64,000 nt of DNA from an uncultured Barnesiella sp. (lineage in GTDB: Bacteria > Bacteroidota > Bacteroidia > Bacteroidales > Barnesiellaceae), in contig CALUFO010000005.1 of assembly GCA_944320015.1 (NCBI GenBank), positions 75,979-139,978 on the forward strand, read 5' to 3'. Every line of letters begins with the position of its first letter. The stretch's first letter is position 1. Made by a program: the position numbers and the translations under genes. The notes under the pieces were generated by a model. That model did not search any database. It worked only from the letters and a program-made list of their open reading frames with translations, and was not told the DNA's origin. This document shows, piece after piece, positions 1 through 8,166 of this stretch.

Positions 1-1091
1 TCGTCGGTGGCGACACCGAAGGTGCGGTACCGCTGCGGCTCGAAGACCGATGCGTTGTACCAGTTGTTGCGGTTGGGGTCGAAATCGACGTCGGCGCCGA
101 ATACCGGTTCTCTCACACCGTCCATGCTCGCCCATAATCCGTTGCTGAAAAAACTGCCCGAAGCCAGCACGAAATGGTTGGCGCGCAGGGCTATGTCGCC
201 GTGGTTGACCGTAGAGATGGCATAGACCTTCCCGTCGCCTGTCTCGGCCGTTGTGGCGCTGTCGCCCAGCATGTAGAAGCCGCCGGCCAACTCGAACACC
301 CGGCGAAGCCGTTTTTGGGTGCGGATTCCCGGTACCGAGGGCGGCATGGTGGGAACGATACATACCGGCGTCGGTATTTGTCGTTTGAGCGTTTGGAGGG
401 GAGCCGGCGAGGATAACCCGAATACGGCGGGCAGTGCGATCACGTCGCACGACGAGGCTTGCTCGTTGAGCCGGCTGGCCAACGCATGGAGCGTATTTTC
501 GTTTTCCAAGATGCGGGCGATGTTTGCCGATCGCATTTCCGTGGGGCTTTGACGTAGCTTCTCAAATTCGGGAAGGGATACCGACACGATTTTGCATGCC
601 GCTCCATTCCCTTCAAACGCGTCGGCGATAAACTTGGTGTTGAAGTCGAGAAAACCGGCGATGTTTACCAGCAATATTTTCTTCCCGATTACATCGGTGG
701 CGTTTTTCAAGCAGGTGAAATCGGCCAGCGTAAGCCATGTGGGCATGGTGGTGCCCATAGGGGTGATGCGGTAGGAGTTCTGTTTCGAGTCGCCTTGCAC
801 CTCGACACCCGAGTCCAGCAGCAGTTGCTTGGCCTCTTGGGCATAGAAGGCAAATTGGTCGCCAATCTTGGCATAGGGGTGCTTAGGGTCGAGCGAGCGG
901 ACGGCTTCTTCGGGATTGGCCACGGCAGTCCCGTCGGGCAATTCGTTCAGCAAATCGAATGACCCCGAAGAAAAATGCAATGCACTTTGACCGGCCGAGA
1001 CGATCGCGCATTTGAATCCTCGGTTTTGCAGCCTGATGCCGCAAGCCAGTCCGGCCAATCCTCCACCAATAATTACCGTATCGAATTTCAT
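1..1091 (-). CDS. glpB: Anaerobic glycerol-3-phosphate dehydrogenase subunit B (partial)
   Basis: The gene runs off the left edge, so about 363 N-terminal residues are visible of roughly 420 usual for GlpB. The start MKFDTVIIGGGLAGLACG is an FAD-binding Rossmann motif (GGGLAGL). In the family, GlpB is the second flavin subunit of the membrane-associated GlpABC complex, which oxidises glycerol-3-phosphate to dihydroxyacetone phosphate and feeds electrons to quinone through GlpC. Its ATG overlaps the glpA stop codon in an ATGA arrangement (1088-1091), so the two are translationally coupled. A glpC gene would be expected just beyond the window edge. Identity is secure from the fold motif and the partner gene; the C-terminus cannot be judged. 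Confidence 0.9.
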   Translation of the reverse strand, partial: MKFDTVIIGGGLAGLACGIRLQNRGFKCAIVSAGQSALHFSSGSFDLLNELPDGTAVANPEEAVRSLDPKHPYAKIGDQFAFYAQEAKQLLLDSGVEVQGDSKQNSYRITPMGTTMPTWLTLADFTCLKNATDVIGKKILLVNIAGFLDFNTKFIADAFEGNGAACKIVSVSLPEFEKLRQSPTEMRSANIARILENENTLHALASRLNEQASSCDVIALPAVFGLSSPAPLQTLKRQIPTPVCIVPTMPPSVPGIRTQKRLRRVFELAGGFYMLGDSATTAETGDGKVYAISTVNHGDIALRANHFVLASGSFFSNGLWASMDGVREPVFGADVDFDPNRNNWYNASVFEPQRYRTFGVATD

Positions 1092-2713
1092 TCCTCTTCC
1101 ATTTTATTCATTCCACATATCCCGCTGTACACCCATTGGGTATATTCGCTCTCTCGCAACGCCTCGCCCCAAGCTATGGGATACATTCCTTTCCAACGTT
1201 CGTTCAGGAATTTTGCCAAATCGGCTTTGGCTTGATGGGCGCAATTGTGAGCTTCGCCCAACAGTCCGGCGGCGCGGCAGGCGCAAAGCTCGCCTTGGCA
1301 GGTGCCCATGCCCACCCGGGTGCGGTGGCGCAGGTCTTCCATATTGTGCACGTCGAGCTCTTTTAGAGCATATTGTACTTCGCCTACCGATACATCTTCA
1401 CACTCGCACACCAAGCTGTTGTCGAGCTCGTTGGACGAGGCGATTCTCGAAGCCATATCGCCGTGGCGGCCTACCGTCGAGCGTTTGATACGGTTCGAGA
1501 GGTCGTATGTTTTTCCGGTGGGCATCGGTTCTTCGCTGCGGGAGCCCGGCAGCGGCTCGGTCATTGTCACGCACGGTTTTTCGATACCCAGTTTCTTGCA
1601 AGCCAAATCGGTAGCCCATTCGGCCATCAGGCGGTAGGTCATCAATTTCCCGCCGGTAATGGTCGCAAATCCGGCGACACCGTCGCGCGTCTCGTGGTCG
1701 AGCAGGACTATGCCGCGGCTGATGTTGCGCCCCGACGGGTCGTCGTCGGCGGCCACCAACGGGCGAACACCGGCATATGCCCGCAAAATACGGGTCGTAG
1801 CCAAGGCCGGTGCCAGTTTTTGTCCTTCGCGGAGGAGCAAATCCACCTCTTCGGGGGTTACCCTCATATTGTCTACTTCGTCAAACCCGACGTGGCTCGA
1901 TGTGGTCCCGATCAAGCAAATGGTGTCGCCGGGAACCAATATGTCGGCGTCGGCCGGTTTGCGGCAGCGGTTGAGTACAATGTTGTTTACACGGTGCCCA
2001 AAGATGAGCAACGACCCTTTGGAGGGGAACATGCCTATCTTTATGCCGGCCATTTCGGCGATTCCGTGTCCCCAGATTCCGGCGGCGTTGATAGTCAACG
2101 GGGCATAATATTTGCGAGTCTCTTTGCTCTTGTGGTCGACGACGGTCACGCCCATTACACGGTCTTGCTCTTTGAGCAGTTCCACCACTTCGTGGTAAAC
2201 CAATATTTTGGCGCCGTGGGCTTTGGCGTCGATGATGTTGGCCAACGTCAGGCGGAACGGGTCGACCGAGCCGTCGGGAACTTTCACGGCGCCGATCAAC
2301 GTCGGGTTCACCGAAGGCTCCATGCGGCGAGCCTCGGCCGGGTCGATAATTTGGGCGTCGATTCCCGCCGCGTGGCACGACTCGACAAATTTCGATTGAA
2401 AATTTATGTCGTCTTCGGGGAGCGATATGAACAGACCGTCGTTTTCCTCGACGCAATGTCTTGCGATTTTTCGAAGAATCATGTTCTCTTTGATACATTC
2501 GGCCGCCGATTCTTTGTCGGTGACTGCATAGCGGGCGCCGCTGTGCAGCAATCCGTGGTTGCGGCCGGTCGCACCTGCTGCAAAATCGAAACGCTCGATC
2601 AGCAACACTTTCATGCCGCGCAAGGCGCAGTCGCGCGCGGTTCCCGCTCCTGTGATACCGCCACCGATGATAATGACATCAAATTCGTTGTTTTCGTTGT
2701 TGTCGTTCTTCAT
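1088..2713 (-). CDS. glpA: Anaerobic glycerol-3-phosphate dehydrogenase subunit A
   Basis: This is a 541-residue FAD-dependent oxidase, the size of E. coli GlpA (542). The N-terminus DVIIIGGGITGAGTARDCAL is the FAD dinucleotide-binding motif, followed by the DAO-fold body. The C-terminal quarter is a BFD-like [2Fe-2S] domain with the cysteine pairs CECEDVSVGE and CQGELCAC. It catalyses glycerol-3-phosphate to dihydroxyacetone phosphate at the inner face of the membrane. It lies first in an operon with glpB and is transcribed away from a DeoR-family gene, which is therefore the likely glycerol-3-phosphate-responsive repressor. The ATG is followed by an Asn/Glu-rich leader of about ten residues before the FAD motif, as in relatives. 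Confidence 0.95.
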   Translation of the reverse strand: MKNDNNENNEFDVIIIGGGITGAGTARDCALRGMKVLLIERFDFAAGATGRNHGLLHSGARYAVTDKESAAECIKENMILRKIARHCVEENDGLFISLPEDDINFQSKFVESCHAAGIDAQIIDPAEARRMEPSVNPTLIGAVKVPDGSVDPFRLTLANIIDAKAHGAKILVYHEVVELLKEQDRVMGVTVVDHKSKETRKYYAPLTINAAGIWGHGIAEMAGIKIGMFPSKGSLLIFGHRVNNIVLNRCRKPADADILVPGDTICLIGTTSSHVGFDEVDNMRVTPEEVDLLLREGQKLAPALATTRILRAYAGVRPLVAADDDPSGRNISRGIVLLDHETRDGVAGFATITGGKLMTYRLMAEWATDLACKKLGIEKPCVTMTEPLPGSRSEEPMPTGKTYDLSNRIKRSTVGRHGDMASRIASSNELDNSLVCECEDVSVGEVQYALKELDVHNMEDLRHRTRVGMGTCQGELCACRAAGLLGEAHNCAHQAKADLAKFLNERWKGMYPIAWGEALRESEYTQWVYSGICGMNKMEEE

Positions 2714-2766
2714 GGTTTTACACCTTATTTATATTATTATAAAACCGTATGGGTTTCATTGCGCAA

Positions 2767-2807
2767 CAAATATATATACTTTTTTAATACAAACGAAACT
2801 TTTTCGT
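2767..2807 (-). promoter_or_regulatory. glpAB promoter with candidate GlpR operator
   Basis: Reading leftward, 2774-2767 is TATATTTG, a perfect Bacteroidetes -7 box, about 55 bp before the glpA start. Just upstream, ACGAAA (2793-2798) and TTTCGT (2802-2807) form a perfect 6-bp inverted repeat with a 3-bp centre, covering the -33 region. Further CGAAA half-sites occur through the 285-bp divergent spacer (for example near 2840, 2870 and 2900). DeoR/GlpR-type repressors often bind TTCG/CGAA-rich operators, so this is a reasonable autoregulatory and glpAB operator. Operator function is inference. Confidence 0.55.
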
Positions 2808-2998
2808 ATTATTTTTGTCATGAGAATGAAATATTTTTCAAATCGAAATGTAATATCGCTGTATTTTGGGCGAAATTATGTTATGAAACATATCGCAATT
2901 CGAAAGTAAACGGGCTGCAATTCAGTTCTTTTAACAGAAAAAAGGTATTTTATTCGTGCAGATTGACGTAACTTGCACGAAAATAAAAACTTTCAATC

Positions 2999-3778
2999 AT
3001 GACAAAAGAAGAGCGGCATTCAATCATACTGGATTTGTTGATGCAACACAATTCTATTCTCGTGACCGAGTTGGCGGAACACTTGAACGTTTCGTCTGTT
3101 ACGATTCGGAAGGATTTGACCGATTTGGAAAAAGAGAAGAAACTGTACCGCAATCACGGCAGGGCCATTTTGATCAATCCGTATATCAACGATCGAAACG
3201 TAAACGAAAAGGAAAAGTTTTATATCGAAGAAAAACGGCTCATCGGTATGCAGGCTGCCGGTATGATTACCAATAAAGACTCTATTTTGATAGCCTCGGG
3301 GACGACGATGCACGCATTGGCGCGCTGTATCCATGCGACCGAAAAGTTGACGGTAATCACCGCTTCGCTGCAAGTGGCCAATATTTTGTCGAAAGACAAG
3401 AATATCGATATTATCCAGTTGGGTGGAATCCTCCGCCACAGCAGTTTGTCGGTAGTCGGCAAATATGCCGAGGCGGCTTTGTCCGACTTCTCGTGTAGCA
3501 AACTCTTTATCGGGGTGGACGGCATCGATTTGGATTTCGGGATTACGACGACCGATATGATGGAAGCCAGCCTCAACCGGGTGATGATGCAGACGGCGCA
3601 GAAAGTGATTGTCCTTGCCGATTCGTCGAAATTCGGCCGGAGAGGGTTCAGCAAAATCTCCGATATGGAAGACGTAGACCAGATTATTACCGACTCCAAA
3701 GTCTCGCCGGCGACGGCAAAACGCATCGAGGAGATGGGCATTGTCCTCACGATTGCCGAGGAACCCTATACCCATTGA
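2999..3778 (+). CDS. glpR: DeoR-family transcriptional regulator, probable glycerol-3-phosphate repressor
   Basis: The 259-residue protein has a DeoR N-terminal helix-turn-helix (residues about 5-60, LVTELAEHLNVSSVTIRKDL). It is followed by the DeoR C-terminal sensor domain with IASGTTMHALA (phosphosugar-binding loop), GGILRHSSLSVVG and the FIGVDGID motif. Family members bind sugar phosphates and repress neighbouring catabolic genes. It is divergent from glpAB across 285 bp, which supports the GlpR assignment. The name rests on context; the sequence alone says only DeoR family. Confidence 0.85.
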   Translation: MTKEERHSIILDLLMQHNSILVTELAEHLNVSSVTIRKDLTDLEKEKKLYRNHGRAILINPYINDRNVNEKEKFYIEEKRLIGMQAAGMITNKDSILIASGTTMHALARCIHATEKLTVITASLQVANILSKDKNIDIIQLGGILRHSSLSVVGKYAEAALSDFSCSKLFIGVDGIDLDFGITTTDMMEASLNRVMMQTAQKVIVLADSSKFGRRGFSKISDMEDVDQIITDSKVSPATAKRIEEMGIVLTIAEEPYTH

Positions 3779-3807
3779 TTGCCGGTCGGGAGAGGCATAG
3801 CACCTTT

Positions 3808-3850
3808 GTCGGCGCCGGGGCGAACTGTCCGGCGCCGACCCGTTTTCCCC
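3808..3850 (+). terminator. Rho-independent terminator of glpR
   Basis: GTCGGCGCCGG (3808-3818) pairs perfectly with CCGGCGCCGAC (3829-3839), an 11-bp GC-rich stem with a 10-nt loop, followed by CCGTTTTCC. It lies 30 bp after the glpR stop. Confidence 0.8.
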
Positions 3851-3935
3851 CCTTGTGCATGGCTTTGTTGAGGCCGGGGCGATACCGTTTTTTAGAAGGA
3901 TTGGCCGTTCTTCAATATGATTATCAGATAGAAAG

Positions 3936-3967
3936 TTGGCGATTTTGACAGAATCTTTCTATTTTTG
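3936..3967 (+). promoter_or_regulatory. Promoter for bactofilin-copA transcript
   Basis: TATTTTTG at 3960-3967 matches the TAnnTTTG -7 consensus and TTGG at 3936-3939 stands in for the -33 element with a 20-bp spacer. The first start codon is at 4065, giving a leader of about 90 nt. Confidence 0.65.
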
Positions 3968-4064
3968 CATGAGAGAGAACTCCTTTCTCGATACAAAGGC
4001 CGTGAAAGCGGCCAATAGGATTTCGGGCGAAATGTCCCGGACGAAATGAAACAAGTTTGAGATT

Positions 4065-4430
4065 ATGGCAAAGGACAATGCGTTTTCGGGTATGGCGCAC
4101 AATGCGCTGACCGCAGAGACTACGATCGTAGGAAAAATCGTTTCTCAGAAAGATATTCGTATAGATGGAACTTTGGAAGGCCGGTTGGAGTGCCAAGGCA
4201 AAGTCGTCATCGGAGAGACCGGGCAGGTAATCGGCGACATTGTCGCCGTGAATGCCGAGGTGGTTGGCCGCATCACGGGAAATGTGATGGTCGCCGAGGT
4301 GCTGGTTTTGAAAGCCAGTTCGTCCTTGGAAGGCGATATTCAGGCCCGTCGGTTGGCGATAGAGCCGGGAGCCGTGTTGAACGGGAAGTGTACGATGCTG
4401 CAATCGGCCGGCGACGGGAGCGATTCTTGA
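4065..4430 (+). CDS. Bactofilin (polymer-forming cytoskeletal protein)
   Basis: This 121-residue protein is mostly a bactofilin (DUF583) right-handed beta-helix, with short repeats such as TTIVGKIVSQKDIRIDGTLE, GRITGNVMVAEVL and LEGDIQARRLAIEPGAVLNG. The central conserved hydrophobic/Gly pattern fills nearly the whole chain, and there is no signal peptide or membrane segment. Bactofilins polymerise without nucleotide into cytosolic or membrane-associated filaments involved in cell shape and wall synthesis. It is followed after 80 bp by copA on the same strand; the two may share a transcript but no functional link is known. Confidence 0.9.
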   Translation: MAKDNAFSGMAHNALTAETTIVGKIVSQKDIRIDGTLEGRLECQGKVVIGETGQVIGDIVAVNAEVVGRITGNVMVAEVLVLKASSSLEGDIQARRLAIEPGAVLNGKCTMLQSAGDGSDS

Positions 4431-4510
4431 AAAAACAGCGATTCCCGGCTCGGTGGAGCGAGCAAAATAAGAGAGATGCGTATTAGGATTCTAACCGGAG
4501 AGGAAAACGT

Positions 4511-6661
4511 ATGGAAAAACAAGTAATACCCGTTTTGGAGATGAGTTGCGCCGTGTGTGCGGCGACGGTCGAAAAGACGGTGCGCGAGCTGGCGGGAGTC
4601 GATGAGGCTACCGTAAATTTTTCGGCCAACACCTTACAGGTGCTTTACGACCCTGAAAAAATTTCGTTGAAAGATATGCAGGCGGCTGTCCGTGCCGCCG
4701 GATACGATTTGGTCATTTCGGAAAACGCCGAGGCCGACGCCCTTGACGCCGAGCGCCACCATTATCGTGATTTGAAGCGGCGTACCATAGGCGTTTGGTG
4801 TTTCGCCCTGCCGGTAATGGTGCTGTCGATGATTTTCCACTCTCCTACGCCGCTTGTCGCGTGGGGGTTGATGGCATTGACATTGCCGGTATTGTATTGG
4901 GGGCGTTCGTTCTATCTGTCGGGTTGGAAAGCGATAAGGCAGGGCAGGGCCAATATGGACACATTGGTCATGCTGAGTACCGCCGTGTCGTTCCTGTTCA
5001 GCCTGTTCAGCACAATCTATCCGAGGTTTTGGGTCGATATGGGTTTGGTACCACATGTCTATTACGAGGCGGTGGCGATGATTATCGCTTTTGTCTTGTC
5101 GGGGAAATTGCTGGAAGCGAGGGCGAAACAAAGCACCTCGGCCTCTATCCGCTCGCTCATGGAGTTGCAACCCACCACAGCCCGGCTGGTCGACCAAGAC
5201 GGCGAAGAGCGTGATGTGCCGGTGGCCTTGCTGCGCCCCGGCGACAAAGTCGCTGTGCGCCCCGGCGAGAAGATTCCGGTAGACGGAGTCGTGCTGGACG
5301 GTGGCTCTTATGTAGACGAAAGCATGATTAGTGGCGAATCCGAGGCCGTCTCAAAACAACCCGGCGACAAAGTGCTGGCCGGTACGTTGAATCAGCGGGG
5401 GGCGTTCTTCTTGCGGGTAGAGGCTTCGGGCTCCGACACGGTACTCTCGCGCATGGTGCGCATGGTGCGGGAGGCGCAAGGAAGCAAAGCCCCTGTGCAA
5501 GGGGTGGTCGATAAAGTGTCGGCGGTTTTTGTGCCTACCGTGATTGTGTTGTCGTTGCTCACCTTTGTTATTTGGATTGCGGTGGCGGGGTGGAGCATGT
5601 TTTCATACGCCTTGTTATCGGCGGTTTCGGTACTGGTCATCGCATGCCCGTGTGCCCTCGGGTTGGCTACCCCTACGGCGTTGACGGTAGGGATAGGCAA
5701 AGGGGCGCAACAACATATCCTCATCAAAGACGCTTTCGCCTTGGAGAACATGTGCCGGGTGAATGCCGTCGTGTTGGACAAGACGGGAACGTTGACCGAG
5801 GGTGCCCCGCAAGTGGTAGGCGAAGAACTGTATCCCGGTTTTGAGACTTATGCTTCGGTCTTGTTGGCCGCCGAGATGCGTTCGGAACACCCGTTGGCCT
5901 CGTCGCTGGCCGAGCATTTGCGGCAGAAAGGTTTTGTGCCGGCCGATATATCGGCCTTCGAGAGCCTCACGGGGAAAGGGGTGGTCTGTGAATATGCCGC
6001 TTCCCGGTTCTGGGTCGGGAACAAAGAACTGGCCGACGAGCGGTTGGCCGTAGCGTCGTCCGACACCTATACGGTATATTTCGGGAAAGAGGATAAACTG
6101 TTGGCGACTTTCGAAGTGAAAGATGCCTTGAAAGCGACTTCGAGAGAAGCCGTCGAGCAACTGAAACGATGCGGCGCCGAGGTCTATATGCTCACCGGCG
6201 ACAAAGAGTCGGCGGCTTCGGAGATTGCCCGCGAGGCCGGAATCGAACATTATCGATGGGGCGTATTGCCCGACGACAAGGAACAGTTTGTCGTGGAGTT
6301 GCAGCGGCAAGGGAAATGCGTGGCCATGGTAGGCGACGGCATCAATGACTCGCAGGCGCTGGCTCGTGCCGATGTGAGTGTGGCGATGGGACGGGGCACC
6401 GACGTGGCGATGGACGTGGCGATGGTGACTTTGATGAATTCCGATTTGACGTTGTTGCCAAGGGCGATTGCTCTTTCGAGGAAAACGGTTCGGATTATCC
6501 GTGAAAACCTTTTCTGGGCTTTCGGCTACAATGTGGTGTGTATTCCCATTGCGGCGGGGGTGCTTTTCCCCGTAGGGGTTTTGCTCACGCCCATGTGGGC
6601 GAGTGCGGCGATGGCGTTCAGTTCGGTGTCGGTAATCCTCAACAGCCTGCGGTTGCGGTGA
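4511..6661 (+). CDS. copA: Copper-translocating P1B-type ATPase
   Basis: The protein has 716 residues. One N-terminal heavy-metal-associated domain (residues 1-70, MSCAVCA metal site) precedes eight predicted membrane segments. The actuator domain carries MISGES, the sixth transmembrane helix has the CPC ion site (ACPCALGLATPTA), and the phosphorylation motif is DKTGTLTEG. The nucleotide domain has SEHPLA (the HP motif of P1B pumps) and the hinge is GDGIND. CPC plus this layout indicates Cu(I)/Ag(I) export from the cytosol. The small HMA chaperone directly downstream fits a copper-handling pair. No CsoR/CueR-type regulator is seen next to it. Confidence 0.93.
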   Translation: MEKQVIPVLEMSCAVCAATVEKTVRELAGVDEATVNFSANTLQVLYDPEKISLKDMQAAVRAAGYDLVISENAEADALDAERHHYRDLKRRTIGVWCFALPVMVLSMIFHSPTPLVAWGLMALTLPVLYWGRSFYLSGWKAIRQGRANMDTLVMLSTAVSFLFSLFSTIYPRFWVDMGLVPHVYYEAVAMIIAFVLSGKLLEARAKQSTSASIRSLMELQPTTARLVDQDGEERDVPVALLRPGDKVAVRPGEKIPVDGVVLDGGSYVDESMISGESEAVSKQPGDKVLAGTLNQRGAFFLRVEASGSDTVLSRMVRMVREAQGSKAPVQGVVDKVSAVFVPTVIVLSLLTFVIWIAVAGWSMFSYALLSAVSVLVIACPCALGLATPTALTVGIGKGAQQHILIKDAFALENMCRVNAVVLDKTGTLTEGAPQVVGEELYPGFETYASVLLAAEMRSEHPLASSLAEHLRQKGFVPADISAFESLTGKGVVCEYAASRFWVGNKELADERLAVASSDTYTVYFGKEDKLLATFEVKDALKATSREAVEQLKRCGAEVYMLTGDKESAASEIAREAGIEHYRWGVLPDDKEQFVVELQRQGKCVAMVGDGINDSQALARADVSVAMGRGTDVAMDVAMVTLMNSDLTLLPRAIALSRKTVRIIRENLFWAFGYNVVCIPIAAGVLFPVGVLLTPMWASAAMAFSSVSVILNSLRLR

Positions 6662-6695
6662 ATAATATATGTATATATAATAAGGTTTAAAGTAT

Positions 6696-6896
6696 ATGAT
6701 ACAGGTAAAGACTTCGGCGAAATGTGCCGGTTGCGTGGCTAAGATAGCCGAGCAGTTGAATGCGTTTTTGACTCCCGATCAATGGAGTGTCGATTTATCT
6801 TCCCCCGACAAGGTGCTGACGGTAACCGCCGACGTGCCTGCCGAGAAAGTCGTCGAGGCCGTGCGCGCCGCCGGCTTCAAGGCTCAATTACTGTAA
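6696..6896 (+). CDS. Small heavy-metal-associated (HMA) domain protein, likely copper chaperone
   Basis: The 66-residue protein is one ferredoxin-like HMA domain. The metal site is KCAGCVAKI (CxxC near residue 10) and the C-terminus AEKVVEAVRAAGFKAQLL is the usual final helix and strand. It follows copA by 34 bp and is probably co-transcribed, delivering Cu(I) to the ATPase. The conserved Met before CxxC is replaced (TSAKCAGC), a common variation in Bacteroidetes. The stop codon overlaps the convergent phosphopantetheinyl transferase gene by 9 bp. Confidence 0.85.
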   Translation: MIQVKTSAKCAGCVAKIAEQLNAFLTPDQWSVDLSSPDKVLTVTADVPAEKVVEAVRAAGFKAQLL

Positions 6897-7535
6897 GGGA
6901 ACGGCACAAACCAAAACGACCGTGTCGAAAATGCGGTACCAAAGGGTGTACTCTTTGGCTGCCGCTGTGCGTGTTTCCCGGGCGGTGAAAGTCCCTTCTT
7001 TGTCCAACGAAAGGGGCGCCGAGAGGTGCAAATGCGCTCGGAAGTCGATGCCGCCCTCGGGAATAGCTTTGAAGAGAGCCTCTTTGGCCGACCAGCATAG
7101 GTGCAGCCATTCGATATGGGTCGGGAGGGGTTGCCCATAGGCGTTCAGTTCCTTGTCGTTCAGTACCCGTTCGGCCACTCTTTCCACTTTTGTCCCTATT
7201 TGTTCGATGTCTATCCCTATCGGCACGAGCGGGTGATAGGCTATGGCCACCCATTGCCCGGTGTGGGAAATCGATAGGTATCCGGGGCGGTGGAGCAGAT
7301 AAGGCTTCCCGCTTTCGGCATAGGCGATTTGGGCGTCACGGGTTTCTTTCAAGCTGTTCAACAGCAAGCGGGTAGCCGCTTGCTCACAAAATCTTTTGGG
7401 CGATAAGCGCCGGCTCTCGATAAGTTTTCGTTCGTCCTCGGTCAACTGGCTCGTGAGTTCCGCTTGCTCCTCTGTGAGGTGCCACAGAGCGATGCTTGCT
7501 CCGAGAGGGGTCGATATGTATTGGTCGAAAGGCAT
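6888..7535 (-). CDS. 4'-phosphopantetheinyl transferase, Sfp type
   Basis: This 215-residue protein shows the Sfp-family motifs YLSISHTGQWVAIAY, PIGIDIEQIG (Mg2+-binding Asp/Glu) and WSAKEALFKAI. Sfp-type enzymes move the phosphopantetheine arm of CoA onto acyl, aryl or peptidyl carrier proteins in the cytosol. The length matches the compact bacterial group. Its ATG immediately follows the gldD stop codon (7535/7536), so it is the last gene of the ssb-gldE-gldD unit, an order seen in many Bacteroidetes. It may be the organism's general carrier-protein activator rather than a secondary-metabolism enzyme, since no PKS/NRPS genes are near. Confidence 0.88.
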   Translation of the reverse strand: MPFDQYISTPLGASIALWHLTEEQAELTSQLTEDERKLIESRRLSPKRFCEQAATRLLLNSLKETRDAQIAYAESGKPYLLHRPGYLSISHTGQWVAIAYHPLVPIGIDIEQIGTKVERVAERVLNDKELNAYGQPLPTHIEWLHLCWSAKEALFKAIPEGGIDFRAHLHLSAPLSLDKEGTFTARETRTAAAKEYTLWYRIFDTVVLVCAVPLQ

Positions 7536-8153
7536 TTATCGGGCGGGAATTTCGATACTCTCGATGAGGTGGGCGATATGGTTCGAAAGGTCGTCGATCA
7601 CGGGAGCGATAGAGTCGCTTTTCCCCGGTTCGTCGAAGTATAGAGACCCCCTCATCAAATAGCGGGCGCTGTCGGTAACGACAAACTGCAAGGGGGTGGC
7701 GCTTTCGGCAGAGAGGTCATAGAGGGTCGCATAAATCCTCTGCTCGTCGTCTTCATAAGAGTTTGCCTGTACAACATCGGGGCGGATACTTTGCCGGTAA
7801 ACCAAGTCTTTGCTTTCGGAGAGGAGCCGGTCGAGATTCCCCCGTAGCGTATGGTAGCTGCAATAGAGGGTAGCCCGGTATCGGGGAAACCGTATGTCGA
7901 GCCATTGCACATCGTCGCCGTGCCGCGAGGAGTCGTTGTTGACCGACGCCACCGTCCCCTCGGGAATTTCAAAGGAAATCGACGGTTGTAGCAAATCGGT
8001 TCTTTCGTAAGAGCAGGGATAGGGGTCGATGCGGAAATATCCGTCGGGCAACGGCGTGTATTTTTGGCGGCAGGAGTGTATCCCGGCCGCCATGCCTGCG
8101 AGGAGGACACATAATACGATTCGGGAGAGTCGTTTGTAAACGGGATATTCCAT
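7536..8153 (-). CDS. gldD: Gliding-motility-type lipoprotein GldD
   Basis: The 205-residue protein has a lipoprotein signal (hydrophobic stretch then GIHSC, Cys about residue 28). The GldD-like body contains PDGYFRIDPYP and RYRATLYCSYH, and the product is expected in the periplasm anchored to a membrane. It lies directly after gldE, as in gliding Flavobacteria. Non-gliding Bacteroidales retain the gldE-gldD pair, so here it probably serves the cell envelope or a type IX-like secretion role rather than motility; that role is inference. Confidence 0.85.
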   Translation of the reverse strand: MEYPVYKRLSRIVLCVLLAGMAAGIHSCRQKYTPLPDGYFRIDPYPCSYERTDLLQPSISFEIPEGTVASVNNDSSRHGDDVQWLDIRFPRYRATLYCSYHTLRGNLDRLLSESKDLVYRQSIRPDVVQANSYEDDEQRIYATLYDLSAESATPLQFVVTDSARYLMRGSLYFDEPGKSDSIAPVIDDLSNHIAHLIESIEIPAR

Positions 8154-8166
8154 AGGTGCGACCGAT

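Noticed and set aside
1373..2971. 532-codon open frame antisense to glpA, extending into the glp promoter region
   Set aside because: Low-complexity Val/Gly/His-rich translation without family similarity; glpA is certain.
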